This document shows positions 10,525 through 21,758 of a DNA stretch of 64,000 nucleotides, in pieces. The stretch lies in assembly GCA_905116865.2 (NCBI GenBank), contig CAJHNH020004913.1:238121-302120 (forward strand), read 5' to 3'. The translations under genes and the position numbers were made by a program. The first letter of the stretch is position 1; each line of letters starts with the position of its first letter. The DNA comes from Candidula unifasciata. Its lineage: Eukaryota; Mollusca; Gastropoda; Stylommatophora; Geomitridae. The notes beneath the pieces were generated by a model, which saw only the letters and a list, made by a program, of their open reading frames with translations, had not been told where the DNA came from and did not search any database.

Positions 10525-10605
10525 GAGCCAATGAATGAGCCCTATATACCCATTACGCATGAAAGGCGTGGAAAAGGGTCCTTTACTTTACTTACTAGCC
10601 AGACA
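10525..10605 (+). mobile_element. SINE family b 3' tail adjoining LINE B
   Basis: CTATATACCCATTACGCATG then AAAGGCGTGGAAAAGGGTCC is the last ~60 bp of SINE family b, here placed directly after the LINE B coding end. It may be a truncated SINE or a 3' end shared by LINE and SINE. Confidence 0.6.
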
Positions 10606-10727
10606 ATGAAACGCAACATTCTGTTTTAATCAATGTAAGCGATGCTGATCAAGGGTGTATAATTTTGTATAGAATTGGTCCTTCTAACCTTCTTTAACAA
10701 AATAAATTTGATACTCCACTGTTTAAA

Positions 10728-10875
10728 TGGATACCAGGTTAAGTCTTTAGAAGTAAAGGCGGTCGTGGGGATGCTGACTATATCAACTACCGAGTGCCGA
10801 TTGATCAATAAAATATAGATTTAGACCTATATGCCCAACTGTATCCAACAAGGCTTGAGGGGTGGAAAAGTTTTT
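10728..10875 (+). mobile_element. SINE family b, 3' half
   Basis: Begins TACCAGGTTAAGTC and has GTAAAGGCGGTCG, GTGCCGATTGATCAATAAAA and GACCTATATGCCCAAC. The head is missing. Confidence 0.7.
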
Positions 10876-10939
10876 TTTTTTTTTTGTCTTCTGTTAAAGT
10901 TTGTTTGCAGAACTAACTGCAGGTTATTTTCTTTCGCTA

Positions 10940-11080
10940 CTCGGTTTTACTAGACAGTTTATTTTCATTAGTTTGCCATTGGCTCTGAACCTGGCTCTCG
11001 ACAACAGTATGAAAATCAGCGCAAGGCTGTCTGCTGTCAAGCTGCCTGCAGCTGGTATCGAATGAAATACATCGGAAATA
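10940..11080 (-). mobile_element. SINE family c, degenerate
   Basis: Contains TTAGTTTGCCATTGG and CTGCAGCTGGTATCGAAT, both diagnostic of inverted family c. It ends where the TATG array starts. Confidence 0.6.
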
Positions 11081-11108
11081 AGAAGCGCGTTCGCGACGCC
11101 AAGGCCAA

Positions 11109-11662
<554 letters not shown>

Positions 11663-12299
11663 ATGTATGGGTGTATATGTGTGTGTGTATATGTGTGTGT
11701 GTATGTATGCATATAAAGAGGCTGTTTGCTATCTCATACGACACTTTCACTTTTAGACTGGCAACCTGTCTACTTATGAGTCTCTCGGTCTATATCAAAA
11801 GCCATCTAGGAGTCATATCAGCAACATCGCTTTTGAACCATTGCATTCATTGTTGCTCTTTCAAGCTGGCTACGTTATTCAAGAAGTAAGCTAACAAGCC
11901 GAACAAAACACACACGGGGACAAAACAACAAACTGTTTCTGAAAGAAGAATGCACCATACGATCTCTAAGTCAAACATCACAGCCAAAGGAGCAGGAACA
12001 TCTAAATAAAAGAAAAGTTATGTCAGATTCTGTTCTTTGTTGAAGTGAGTAGCAGTTTGTGTTTCTCTTGTTGAAAATCACATCTGTTGGGCGGATACTG
12101 TTTGCCAGGGCCGAATTAGACACAGACATGTGTGTTACAGCTCATGTTTTGTAAAATAAGATAATCGTGTAGGTTCAGCGGTCTGATCTGGTGGGCAGGG
12201 GTGTAGCACGATTGGAAAGGCGGGTGGAGAGGGTGGGGGGAGGGGGGGGGGGTTGGGGCGTAGATCCACAACCTACTTCTTAACAAGGATTTGGTTAGT
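11663..12299. other. No gene recognised
   Basis: Short GT runs at 11680-11705, then unique-looking sequence with G-rich runs at 12230-12255. No domain, splice pair or repeat family was recognised. Confidence 0.45.
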
Positions 12300-12535
12300 T
12301 AGTTAGTTATCCCCGTGTAGGTTGCGGGCCCTCTTGTGGGGTGGTGGGGGCGGGGGACAACAAAGAATAGACCTACCAGTGCTCCCCCCCCCCCTCCCTA
12401 ACAAGCATGTTGTAGGAGTCAACTTAGATGTCAGAGAGCATCTGCCCGAGCGGCAAGGAACAGCCAGTTGCACAGAAATAGGCCAGCAAAATAGATGCAC
12501 ACTCAAAACTCAGGCCCTGTCACAAAGTTAAAGTC
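12300..12535 (-). mobile_element. SINE family d, degenerate
   Basis: Inverted copy: GAATAGACCTACCAGTGC, AACAAGCATGTTGTAGGAGT, CATCTGCCCGAGCGGCAAGG and TGCACACTCAAAACTCAGG are the reverse complements of family d blocks. Poly-G and poly-C runs have expanded inside it. Confidence 0.65.
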
Positions 12536-12587
12536 CAAATAGACCAACAACCAACCAGTTCTTTCAACAGTTCTTACAGCCGGTAGC

Positions 12588-12800
12588 TGGCGTCTGTGGC
12601 TTAGACGTTGCTTCGTAATGTCGGGGTGCCGGGTTTAACTCCATCTGCAGACTGTTTATTTTGCGTTTGTTACGACAGAGGTACCAAGAGCTGATCGTGC
12701 AGAAAGCAATGACACACTGTTAAACGTAAACTTGCCTAGAAAAACAAGAACTGCCCAAAAAAAATGCTGGGGTTGATTCTTCTACGTCCTGCAGAAGATA
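12588..12800 (+). mobile_element. SINE family c
   Basis: Head CTGGCGTCTGTGGCTTAGAC, B-box-like CCGGGTTTAACTCC, then ACGTAAACTTGCCTAGAAAA and the tail AATGCTGGGGTTGATTCTTC. Confidence 0.8.
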
Positions 12801-12910
12801 CACTAACTGTCTACAGCCGGTGAGCAAAGAAGAAGAAGAAGAAGACGAAGAAGAAGAAGAAGAAGAAGAAGAAGAAGAAGAAGAAGAAGAAGAAGAAGAA
12901 GAAGAAGATA
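12801..12910 (-). repeat. (GAA)n tract grown from a SINE d 5' end
   Basis: TACAGCCGGTGAGCAAAG at 12812-12829 is the reverse complement of the first bases of SINE family d, and it runs straight into about 26 GAA units (TTC on the minus strand). The rest of the SINE is absent. Confidence 0.8.
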
Positions 12911-12996
12911 GTTAACTGCGTATCCTTCATAGGACGTTGCAGACCCAAACCTAGCAAGTATTGGCTGTTCTTGATTTTAATAGACATTTTTCGTTT

Positions 12997-13125
12997 AGCT
13001 GTTTGCCGCAGTGGAAAACACGACAAGGTGATCTGTTACCAGATCACCGCAGCTGGTATCGAACCCTGTATCTTGGTATTACAAACAGCCTTTGCACGAC
13101 CTAATCCACAGACGCCGACAAAGAC
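12997..13125 (-). mobile_element. SINE family c, partial
   Basis: Contains CCGCAGCTGGTATCGAACCC (inverted B-box region) and ends TAATCCACAGACGCCGAC (inverted head). Confidence 0.75.
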
Positions 13126-13279
13126 ATCGCAATGGCGATTAATTATGACGTTAGCTAAATGCGGATGTCAGAAAAACCGCAGATATTGCAGTTAAGCTGT
13201 AAACCTTAACACAGTAGCGTGAACACAAAAGAAGACTTAAAATACCTAGTTGTGATAGCATTTACCTACCAGGTCATTG

Positions 13280-13355
13280 CACCAAGGCACATTTTACGTT
13301 CAGTAGTTTCCCATTGCTTTCAGCAGGTCAACTCTCGGTACCTCTGTCGAACTAA
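13280..13355 (-). mobile_element. SINE family c, tail half
   Basis: ACGTTCAGTAGTTTCCCATT, then ACTCTCGGTACCTCTGTCGA, match the inverted c body. It is truncated before the tRNA-like head by a G-rich run. Confidence 0.6.
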
Positions 13356-13400
13356 CCCCGGAGCCTAAGGGGGAAAAAAAAGGGGGTGGGGGGGGGGGGG

Positions 13401-13716
13401 CTGCGAGGCGTGGTGTCCGCCTCGAGTGCTAGAGGTTTCGGGTTCAATCCCCAATAAGGGCTGGGATTTTTCACGTGGACTTGGACTTCTAGTAATTCCT
13501 CCTGGTTTCAGGGTAGTGAGATCGGACGCCCGTGTGCGTTCTTGCGCACGTTAAAAAAATGCCCGGACAACATTTGGAGTTAAAAATCTACCCAAAGTAT
13601 TTCAGGATCCTCGCCGGTGCTACCGAGCATGACTTGAGTTAGAAGAAGAACGGAGCGCTTGTGGGTTACTACGGTTTGTCATGATTTTGATCTGTTCTTC
13701 AAACCTCAAACCAGGT
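13401..13716 (+). mobile_element. SINE family a
   Basis: GCGAGGCGTGGTGTCCGCCT, TTCGGGTTCAATCCCC, TTTTTCACGTGGACTTGGAC, GGATCCTCGCCGGTGCTACC and ATGATTTTGATCTGTTCTTC. It has an internal deletion between the GATCGGACGCCC block and the GCCCGG block. Confidence 0.85.
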
Positions 13717-14014
13717 AGAGAAAGTTAGGCGAGAGCAACAAACAATTCAGGGGAAAGTAATAACACTGTTAGATTTATTTTGGCTAAAACAATTCCATTG
13801 TTATTTCCCTTTGACATTTTTTTTTAACTATAAGTTTTCGGAATTCCGTTTTAACAATTTTTTTTTTTTTAATGGTAAGAAAGAATATCGCAACTTGTGA
13901 TTAGTTTTTTTTTTTATTAGAGTCCGTTCTGACATTTCAACTGCCCTTCCTATAAAAACGTGTCCTTGTTCTCACCTGAGCCTTCTGCTGGCTCTGGTTT
14001 GTTTACACATTAAT

Positions 14015-14085
14015 CGGGCAGGGTATAAATAGATGCAGGTCGGGCTGACAGAAGCGCAGATAACCAGCAAAAATTAACAAAGGTT
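14015..14085 (+). promoter_or_regulatory. Possible TATA-box promoter
   Basis: GGGTATAAATAGATGCAGGT at about 14021-14040 is a near-consensus TATA box in a moderately GC-rich setting, downstream of an AT-rich stretch. No convincing coding exon follows. The ~100-codon open frame at 14084 has no recognisable domain. Speculative. Confidence 0.25.
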
Positions 14086-15025
14086 GCTTTGCATGATTCA
14101 AAGGTACAACAATGTCTTATGTTTCGCGCCTTGCCCTGCCTGGTATGTTTTTGTTTATCCCTGGGTTTTGATCTTCCTTACTATCTGCCGGGCCCGTGTT
14201 CTCTGTTGTGTGTATCAAGCACGGCGTTTTAATTTCGTTATTTTAAACCAAGTATGTCGGAATAATAAAAGTGCGTTGCCAATCACTAAGCAACAGACAC
14301 CGAACATAAACTGTTACAGTTATATGTATGTGTCTGTATGTGTGTGCAGCGACAACTTGTCATCACAAACATCGGAAAAGTGACAGTTATCAATTGGTGG
14401 TCACATGCTAAAAAAAAAAAAATAAACTGCAACACGTTGTGACCATTGGAAAGATTTTTAGGGAAAAAAAATAGAGGACGACAACACAAGAGGATTCTAG
14501 ACACACGTTTGTCATGTTATGGAGAGGTGTCAGTGCACGAACTGAAACGTGCAGTTGAAGAATGCTGATTGTGGAAAGGCATGATTGCAAACGCCATTCG
14601 GCAAGGTACTTGATAATGATGATAGTGTGTGTGTGTGTGTTTGCGCGAGCGTACGCTTGAAATCAAGTAACGGTGATCATCGTGATATTAATAAAATTAC
14701 TACTAAAGTGTCTATTAGTCTATAAAACATGTAGCTAGCAGGACATATCAAGTAAAAAGTGTGGATGTTTGGATCTACATACAGTTTTAGGTCACTGTAA
14801 AACTGAATAAAGCGGGTGTTAGCACACATACCTGTCTAACACCTTGTTTAATTCCTTGAAAAGTATCTAACTTGGTCAATTTTTATGGCTTCTTCTTGTT
14901 GCCGGTATTTTGTGCTTGTTCTCCAGATTGTTACCATCAATGTTTAAAGCTTCTAAGGCTAATAATTTCTTCATGCTTCATTCAGCTTATCAAACGATTT
15001 AGTGCACTTCATTTTAGTTTTAAAG
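14086..15025. other. No gene recognised
   Basis: Contains poly-A (14411-14421), a short GT run at about 14626 and otherwise unique-looking sequence. No domain or splice-flanked exon is convincing. Confidence 0.45.
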
Positions 15026-15420
15026 TTCTAAGGTTTTTAAAAAAGGATCAACATCATGACACACTTGTAGTAACCCATAAGGTGCTCCATTCTTCTTCTA
15101 ACTCAAGTCTGAGTCCGAAGAAGCTCAGCTCAGTGCACACGCTGTAGCACCGGCAAGGATCTTGAAATATTTTGGGTAGATTTGTAACTCCAAATTTTGC
15201 CTCGGAAGGGCCGTTAGGCTACTTGTTTCGATTTCCAACTGCCAAGGGATTTTTTACGTGCGCAACAAAGCACACAAGCGTCCGGTCTCACTACACATAA
15301 ACCAAGGGAAATTAATAGAAGTCCAAGTCCACGTGAAAAAAATGCCAGCCCTTACCGAGGATTGAACCCGCAACCTCTAGCACTCGAAGCGGACACCATG
15401 CCTCGAGACCATGCAGCCCC
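15026..15420 (-). mobile_element. SINE family a, near full length
   Basis: Inverted copy: AGGATCAACATCATGACACA at the left and GGATTGAACCCGCAACCTC then ACACCATGCCTCGAGACCAT at the right, i.e. B box and head on the minus strand. Confidence 0.85.
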
Positions 15421-15639
15421 CTATTTTATTTTAGTTTAATCAACAAAGCACCAGTTCAAATTTGTTTTCATTTCGGTCATTCTTTCTGTTAGTGTTCTCA
15501 GGATACATATGGCGTTGTTTATGCACTAATATACAAAACCTAACTGTCCGCGAAGCTTAAATTCTTAATTGTCCACCAAGCATAAATTGACACTTGATGT
15601 ATTCAACCAGCTGTACGGTACCCAGCTTGTAAGTAAGTA

Positions 15640-15893
15640 AAGGACCCTTTTCCATGCCTTTTGACGTATAGGGCTTATAGGGCTAGACCTATATTTTTAT
15701 ATACTAATCGGCAGAAGATGGGTGATGTAGTCAGCATCACACCGGCCACCTTTACTTCCCGGTACTGCACTCAAGGATGGGTCGACCTGGGAGCCAAGGT
15801 CATTTTTGAAAAGGTCCGGCTCCACCAGGGAGCGAACCCACGACTTTCCAATCCGCGGCGAGCGTCTAGCCGCTCGGCCACGGCGACTCCCGG
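15640..15893 (-). mobile_element. SINE family b, full length
   Basis: Inverted copy with an intact-looking head: the minus strand starts GGGAGTCGCCGTGGCCGAGC, then GGAAAGTCGTGGGTTCGCTC, CTCCCAGGTCGACCCATCC, and the tail AAAAGGGTCCTTTACTTAC. It is one of the best family b copies here. Confidence 0.9.
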
Positions 15894-16129
15894 TATCTAG
15901 CTTGGGTATTAGCAAACTCTCACAAGCATTCAACAGACACTTGTATGAGAAGATTCCCAAGGAAAATATCACACATTAAACATCCGAGTCCAAGTAATAA
16001 ATGATTAATCAGGCACACTCAGAACACGCATCAACAGACATTATGTCAGATGCCAATGACAATAGTAAAAATAGAACAATATTACAGCTGAGAATGTAGG
16101 GATTATAGTTGTTGTATCTATTGTTCTTT

Positions 16130-16405
16130 ATTTTGTCCTTGTTGTTGTCGTTATTTTTGTGGATTTTGTCTTCGTGATGTTGTCGTCGTTGATGAATATG
16201 TTGTGATTCAAGTTGCTACTGTTAATGTTCCTGTTGACTTAGATGTTTGTGGTGTTGTTGATGTCGTCGTCGTTGTTGTTTTTATTGTTGTTGTTGACGA
16301 TGATGATGATGAGCAACAAGAAGAAGAAGAGGAAGAAGAAGAAAAAGAAGAAGAAATAAAAAGAAGAAGAAATAAAAAGAAGAAGAAAAAGTAGAAGAAA
16401 AAAGA
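16130..16405. repeat. Imperfect GTT/GAT/GAA trinucleotide region
   Basis: TTGTTGTCGTT-like repeats, a short GATGATGATG run at about 16298 and an impure GAA/AAG run at 16318-16400. The open frame reading through it (VVVV...DDDD...EEEE) reflects simple sequence only. Confidence 0.85.
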
Positions 16406-16960
16406 AGAAAGTGGATAGGGGTGACGAAGGGGAAAGAAAAATGAAGAGGCGGAGAAGATAATGGTGACTGCGATGAAAATGATGTTCCGAGTTAACTTGT
16501 CACAGAAGGACTTCTCACCTAACTGGTTATACCAGGGGTTAACTTTAGTTCAGTCTCTGCTTATGCTTGGCGTTAAGTTTCCAGTTTATCCTTCACTCGA
16601 TTCGTTGAAAACGTAAGAAGCGATCGCACCCAGCTATCTTACTTCCCATGTGCCTGGGACGTGTGGAGCGAAACAAACGAAATGAAAGAAGGCAGGGCAA
16701 GAAGATTTAAAAGCATGTAGAGTAGAATGTGCCGGGAGAGATAACAGACTTCTTCATGCACTTCTACTGAACTGAGCAATGCAAGGCTGAAAATAATAAC
16801 TGAACCTACAGACCTTACGTGAGATAATAGCACCTGATTTCCAGTTTGCACTTTACTATATAGTTTGTGTTTGTTTAGAATCAATGCCGTTATAATATAA
16901 CTAATAGAGTAGACAATATTCAATTGGTCAGGGCAGCAAAAACGACTAAAACTTATTTTT
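16406..16960. other. No gene recognised
   Basis: Unique-looking sequence between two trinucleotide tracts, with no recognisable domain or repeat family. Confidence 0.45.
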
Positions 16961-16961
16961 T

Positions 16962-17194
16962 TTTCCTCTACGACTTCTCATCTTCATACGCCTCCTCTTC
17001 TTCTTTTTCTTCTTCTTCTTCTTTTTTTTCTTCTTCTTTCTTCTTCTTCTTCTTTCTTCTTCTTTTCCTTTCTTCTTCTTCTTCTTTTTTCTTCTTTCTT
17101 CTTTCTTCTTCTTCTTCTTCTTCTTCTTCTTCTTCTTCTTCTTCTTCTTCTTCTTCTTCTTCTTCTTCTTCTTCTTCTTCTTCTTCTTCTTCTT

Positions 17195-17224
<30 letters not shown>
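16962..17224 (+). repeat. (TTC)n tract, impure then pure
   Basis: About 125 bp of interrupted TTC/TTTC followed by about 40 pure TTC units. It is all-pyrimidine on the plus strand. Confidence 0.97.
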
Positions 17225-17225
<1 letters not shown>

Positions 17226-18615
17226 TAAATAAAATTGATGCCCTTAAAGGTAAAATTTAATCTTCATTTTCTTCGTTTGAGTCCGTTCGGGGAGAGAAAT
17301 TTGTTGAGTTCTTTATTTGTTCAACAGGAGGAATTTGTCTTTAGCTGAGACTAGTTATTTTGTAATTATTTTGCTTCGGTCATTTGTTTCAAATTCAAAT
17401 TCTCTTTCTTTGACCACTTTCAGCTAGGTCCGTTCACATTTCTGCTCACTTTCCTTTCAGCTATATTTGTGGTGACGTTTTCTGGTCGCGATCTTATTTG
17501 ATTCTGGATTGTGTTCAATATTGTCACTTTCTGTTTGTTGTGGTTTCCGCTCTTGCTGTTGTTTTTGTAATCTGGCTGGCCCTGTGCTGCGCTCAAGATG
17601 ATTGGATGTTGGATCGATTTATTGTGGTTTTCCTTGGCTGTTTGTTGTTTCCGGGGAAAGTAGATTGCCTATCCTAATAAGGACCGGCGGTCGATTGACT
17701 TGGGCAGGTACTGATGGCTATACTGCTGAGGTCTGGTATTATTTGGTGATTTTCTCGTATCCTTGTTGTAAAGTACTGCTCCTACATAGGGTTTCGGTAA
17801 TTTGGCCTTGGTTGTGTCGTATCTGGTATTAGTGTTTGGGGTAACGGTGTCGGCCTCGTTTGACTTCAAATTTTGGCTGTCGATGTGCTGATTTTTGTTA
17901 AAGATCCCTGTTGTGCGTACTGCCGAGAAAACAAACTTGGCTCAAAGGGAATCTGTGTATGGTTTCGCCCGTTGTTTTGTCGTAACGAAATTATTTTTTT
18001 TAAAACCATTATTTAGTTATCATAGAGGTGTCTATCATCCCACAAGTCAGTATCCTGTTTCTGTGAGCGGCGTGCAACATATCCCCAGTATTTCAGCTTC
18101 CGGGGCAAGATGCTACTTGTTTGTCATCCAGTTTTCCTCAATTTTCATCTCTCTGGAATATAGTTTATTTTTATTTGTAAGAATATATGTAAGTTTATCT
18201 ATGAAACGCAAGCCACCATCATCATCTCCACCCCATCAATGGCCGAACGTCGACTGCATGGCCGGATTTAGACTTACTGATGCTCTAAGATATTTATATA
18301 TACATAAACCCCGGCTGCCCCTGCCTCTTGAAATTGCACCAGCTTATATCAGAAATGTGTTTAAATATAAACACCTTTTAAATGGATGGGTAATGAAATA
18401 TATTGTTTTTTAATGTTTTTAATTAAATTTTTAAAGAATGAAATTGCACAATCGTCGAATATATACTGCCTAATCTTGTAAAATCCTCGAAGTTACAACT
18501 TAAAATATTATTTTCTTGATTTCTCAAATGCAAAATCAATGATTTGATCATCAAACGATTTGCTGCATAATAAATAGGACTTACACGTACCACTATCGTT
18601 CCTCTGCGGGGCTAA
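17225..18615. other. No gene recognised
   Basis: Contains several open frames of up to 172 codons (17895-18413) but no recognised domain, splice pair or strong coding signal. Probably intergenic or intronic. Confidence 0.4.
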
Positions 18616-18619
18616 TTTG

Positions 18620-18830
18620 TGTCTGTTTTTTTTTTTTTTAAATTTTTTTTTCTATTTGAAGCCCCACCCTGGCTTTTGCCGGGGGCCTTAAATATGGCCT
18701 AACTACTGAACAGGGTTTCCGGGACCTCTTCAAGAGTGATCCATATTCGCATGGTGGAACTTTGTATCACCGGATGTTTATCTCCTGTGTGATACCCTGG
18801 TGGGATACAACTTACCTACCTACATAGATA
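18620..18830 (-). mobile_element. Short retroposon, family e
   Basis: A ~180-bp unit. On the minus strand it starts near ACCCCACCAGGG or ATCCCACCAGGG and contains TATCACACAGGAGATAAACA and GGCAAAAGCCAGGGTGGGGC. It ends in an A-rich tail, seen as the poly-T run at 18627-18655. Other copies: 18845-19035, 19492-19702 and 37995-38190. No tRNA-like boxes are obvious, so its promoter origin is unknown. Confidence 0.8.
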
Positions 18831-18841
18831 TAAATTTGATG

Positions 18842-19035
18842 AGGTTTTTTTTTTTTTTTTTAATTGGAAACCCCACCCTGGCTTTTGCCGGGGGCCTTAT
18901 ATATGGCCTAACGGCTTAACAGGATTTGCGGGACCTCTTCACGAGTGATACTTATGGGCGTGGGTACTTTGTGTCACCGGGTGTTTATCACTTGTGTGAT
19001 ACCCTGGTGGGGTACAACTTACCTACCTAAATACA
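18842..19035 (-). mobile_element. Short retroposon, family e, second copy in tandem
   Basis: Same unit and orientation as 18620-18830, starting again with a poly-T run (18845-18860) and AACCCCACCCTGGCTTTTGC. It lies about 15 bp after the first copy. Confidence 0.8.
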
Positions 19036-19389
19036 TAAATAGAAATTTGTTGAGGTTCCTGTAGATTGTTAGACTAACGTATTCTTTCCTAACAGCACTG
19101 GTCGATTGGTTTATAAAATACATATGTCCGACACACAACATGCAAATAAAACGACCCGTATGTTTTATGTTACTTTATATTGCTTTACTTCTGTGTACTG
19201 TTTGAGGTGGATTCTAGTTGTTTGTGTTTGTGAACGTCATCTGTTTGTTGTTTCTTGTGGTAAACTGGAAGTCAATCAAACAAGACAAAGTGTAAAACCT
19301 GTTTAGGCCTCTGTTTATACAAAGTAGCATTACATATATCCAGATGCTGCTGCATTGCTGAACATCTCTACTAACAGCCTATTTTATCA

Positions 19390-19491
19390 TTGACACAGAC
19401 GGTTCAGTGTCAAGAGGCAAAAGAAGTGCTTGGGGCTTCTTAGCAAAAGTTAATGGTCGACGTTTGGTGCAGGAGAGCCTAGCATATGATA
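19390..19491 (+). pseudogene. RNase H domain of LINE family R, first part
   Basis: The translation begins IIDTDGSVSRGKRSAWGFL and then NGRRLVQESLA. This is the first strand of a type I RNase H, with the catalytic aspartate in TDGS. Such domains sit C-terminal to the RT in some LINE clades. The frame is interrupted at 19492 by a family e retroposon and resumes at 19715. Confidence 0.8.
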
Positions 19492-19702
19492 GGATTGGAT
19501 TTTTTACCCCACCAGGACATCACACAAGCGATAAACACCCGATGACACAAAGTGCCACCATGCGGATGAGGATCACCGTGGAGAGGTCCCAGAAACCGCG
19601 TTCAGACATTTGGCCATAATGATGACCTGCCTATATTGCGGCCCCTGGCAAAAGCCAGAGTGGGGCTTCAAATAACAAAAAATAACGTCATAAGAAGGAG
19701 GA
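19492..19702 (+). mobile_element. Family e retroposon inserted in RNase H, with 12-bp target duplication
   Basis: Sense copy of family e (ACCCCACCAGGACATCACAC ... GGCAAAAGCCAGAGTGGGGC) with an A-rich tail. It is bounded by identical direct repeats TAGCATATGATA at 19480-19491 and 19703-19714. The variable A-rich tail and the 12-bp duplication indicate retroposition by LINE machinery rather than DNA transposition. The host LINE reading frame is recognisable on both sides. Confidence 0.9.
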
Positions 19703-19714
19703 TAGCATATGATA

Positions 19715-20275
19715 CCACAACATCCAGCTTAAGAATGGAGGTGGAGGCGGTCACTGCAGCTTTCCGCTGGCTAGCAGAACACGTCACACACACACATTGT
19801 TATTGTGACTGACACAGAAAGCATGCGGAGGAAGATCAGAACAGGTAAGCTTCGTGCAGAGTGGCATGCTTTGCTGCGGAGGACACAAGTGAGGATATTG
19901 TCTGGATTTTTTCACCGGGGCACACTGGTGTGTTGGGAAATGAGCAGGCGGACAGACTGGCTGGCTCTGCAAAACTTGGGGAAAACTGATACATGACAAG
20001 GCAGACGTGGTTAATGCCTTGTGGGAGAGCGTGTACAGTTGGGCGGAGTAGATGGATCACCACAGTCTGGTGAGATTGATGCAGGGGGGAGTGACGAGAG
20101 GTTCTGGCAGATGCTCGAGGCTCAGAGGAAAGGCAAGACGGACGTTTAATCAAAATGCTAATGGCACCATTAGTATCGAAACTCTTCGCTGGCTGCTGAA
20201 GATAGGCACGGAGCTCTTATGGTAATGTCCCGAGTGCTGTAATGTCGGTTCTTGAATCAAATCAATGAAATCAAA
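19715..20275 (+). pseudogene. RNase H domain and 3' end of LINE family R
   Basis: Continues with RMEVEAVTAAFRWLAEHV (catalytic Glu helix), IVIVTDTESMRRKI (second catalytic Asp), ILSGFFHRGT, and, after a frameshift, an ADRLAGSAKLG-type end. The 3' end codes ETLRWLLKIGTELLW then CPECCNVGS, followed by a short AAATCA-rich tail at 20255-20276. Stops and frameshifts show that it is dead. The same 3' end recurs at 22488, 34840, 51075 and 51770 (all minus), and the RNase H region at 62315. Confidence 0.8.
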
Positions 20276-20279
20276 TCTA

Positions 20280-20723
20280 CTAACAGCTTTAGATCTAAGT
20301 CTATGATTAGTTCTAATACCCCGCACTTAGCACCTGCAATCGTTAGTTATAATCGTTAGATTACCTATCTACGTTTTACAAGCAAGTTATTCAATTGTTG
20401 AAGCGAGATTTTGGAACGTCGTTTAGCTTAGAAAGCAATTAAATGACGAAAAACTAAAGTTTGGGGTATTATAATACGTATCTGGTAGAGGAGATAGATC
20501 ATCCAGTGTTTCAAAGTAGATTGATTTGTATCAGTCAAGACAGATAAAAACAAAATAGTTTATTGTACACATTTCCAGAAAAAAAGAAGTAATAATGAAA
20601 ATGTATAAACATTAAAATCAATGTGGCGGAGAAGAGTAGGGTGGGAGGTGGGTTTCATGTTAAAAAAAGCATGTCAACTTCCTGAACTGAGCATAAAACA
20701 AACGCAAAACATGTTGGCATCTG
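20280..20723. other. No gene recognised
   Basis: AT-rich sequence after the LINE tail, with no domain or repeat family recognised. Confidence 0.45.
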
Positions 20724-21128
<405 letters not shown>

Positions 21129-21269
21129 TGTCTGTCTCTCTGTTTGTCAGTCTCCCTCTCAGTCTGTCCGTCCGTCTGTCACTCACTCACATAAACACAC
21201 ACACACACACATGCATGCACATTGGTACCTTTATTTGCTACATTGACAATACCGCTTTCCTTGTTTCAG

Positions 21270-21463
21270 TCTAAGGACCTTGATGCTGTAGAATCTCAAC
21301 GATTGGAGCGCATACAAGCTGCCAGGCGCATCAAGAGAGTCAGATCAACACAGAGTCGACGCTCATATTCTGCAGATTCTCGCAATGAGGAGGCCAGTTC
21401 CTCCTCCTGCTTGCCAAATTGTCTTCGAAGCCAAAGACGTCCAGACCGGGACCGATTGTACAG
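21270..21463 (+). CDS. Internal coding exon, unidentified Ser/Arg-rich protein
   Basis: Probable 194-bp exon. The acceptor is TTCCTTGTTTCAG before 21270 and the donor CAG/GTGAGA follows 21463. It stays open from the first base and encodes SKDLDAVESQRLERIQ, then a basic run AARRIKRVRSTQSRRSYS, an acidic/serine run NEEASSSS and LRSQRRPDRDRLY. It ends two bases into a codon. That phase fits the exon at 25677, completing AG|A (Arg). The composition suggests a disordered cytoplasmic segment with possible basophilic kinase sites (RRSYS). I do not recognise the protein. The rest of the gene lies outside the window or in exons I cannot see. Confidence 0.6.
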
Positions 21464-21482
21464 GTGAGATGTTAACACGTTT

Positions 21483-21726
21483 TTTCTTCTTCTTCTTCTT
21501 CTTCTTCTTCTTCTTCTTCTTCTTCTTCTTCTTCTTCTTCTTCTTCTTCTTCTTCTTCTTCTTCTTCTTCTTCTTCTTCTTCTTCTTCTTCTTCTTCTTC
21601 TTCTTCTTCTTTTTCTTCTTCTTCTTCTTCTTCTTCTTCTTCTCCTTCTTCGTCTTCTTCTCCTTCTTCGTCTTCTTCTTCTTCTTCTCCTTCTTCTTTT
21701 CTTCTTCGTCTTCTTCTTCTTCGTCT

Positions 21727-21758
<32 letters not shown>

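Noticed and set aside
15820..15893. Possible tRNA gene (intact-looking A and B boxes on the minus strand)
   Set aside because: It is the head of a full SINE family b copy, and the cloverleaf 3' half is replaced by the SINE body. The same applies to heads at 2674, 6086, 42348 and 62028.
17895..18413. 172-codon open frame
   Set aside because: No domain, low-complexity hydrophobic composition, no start context and no splice or conservation evidence.
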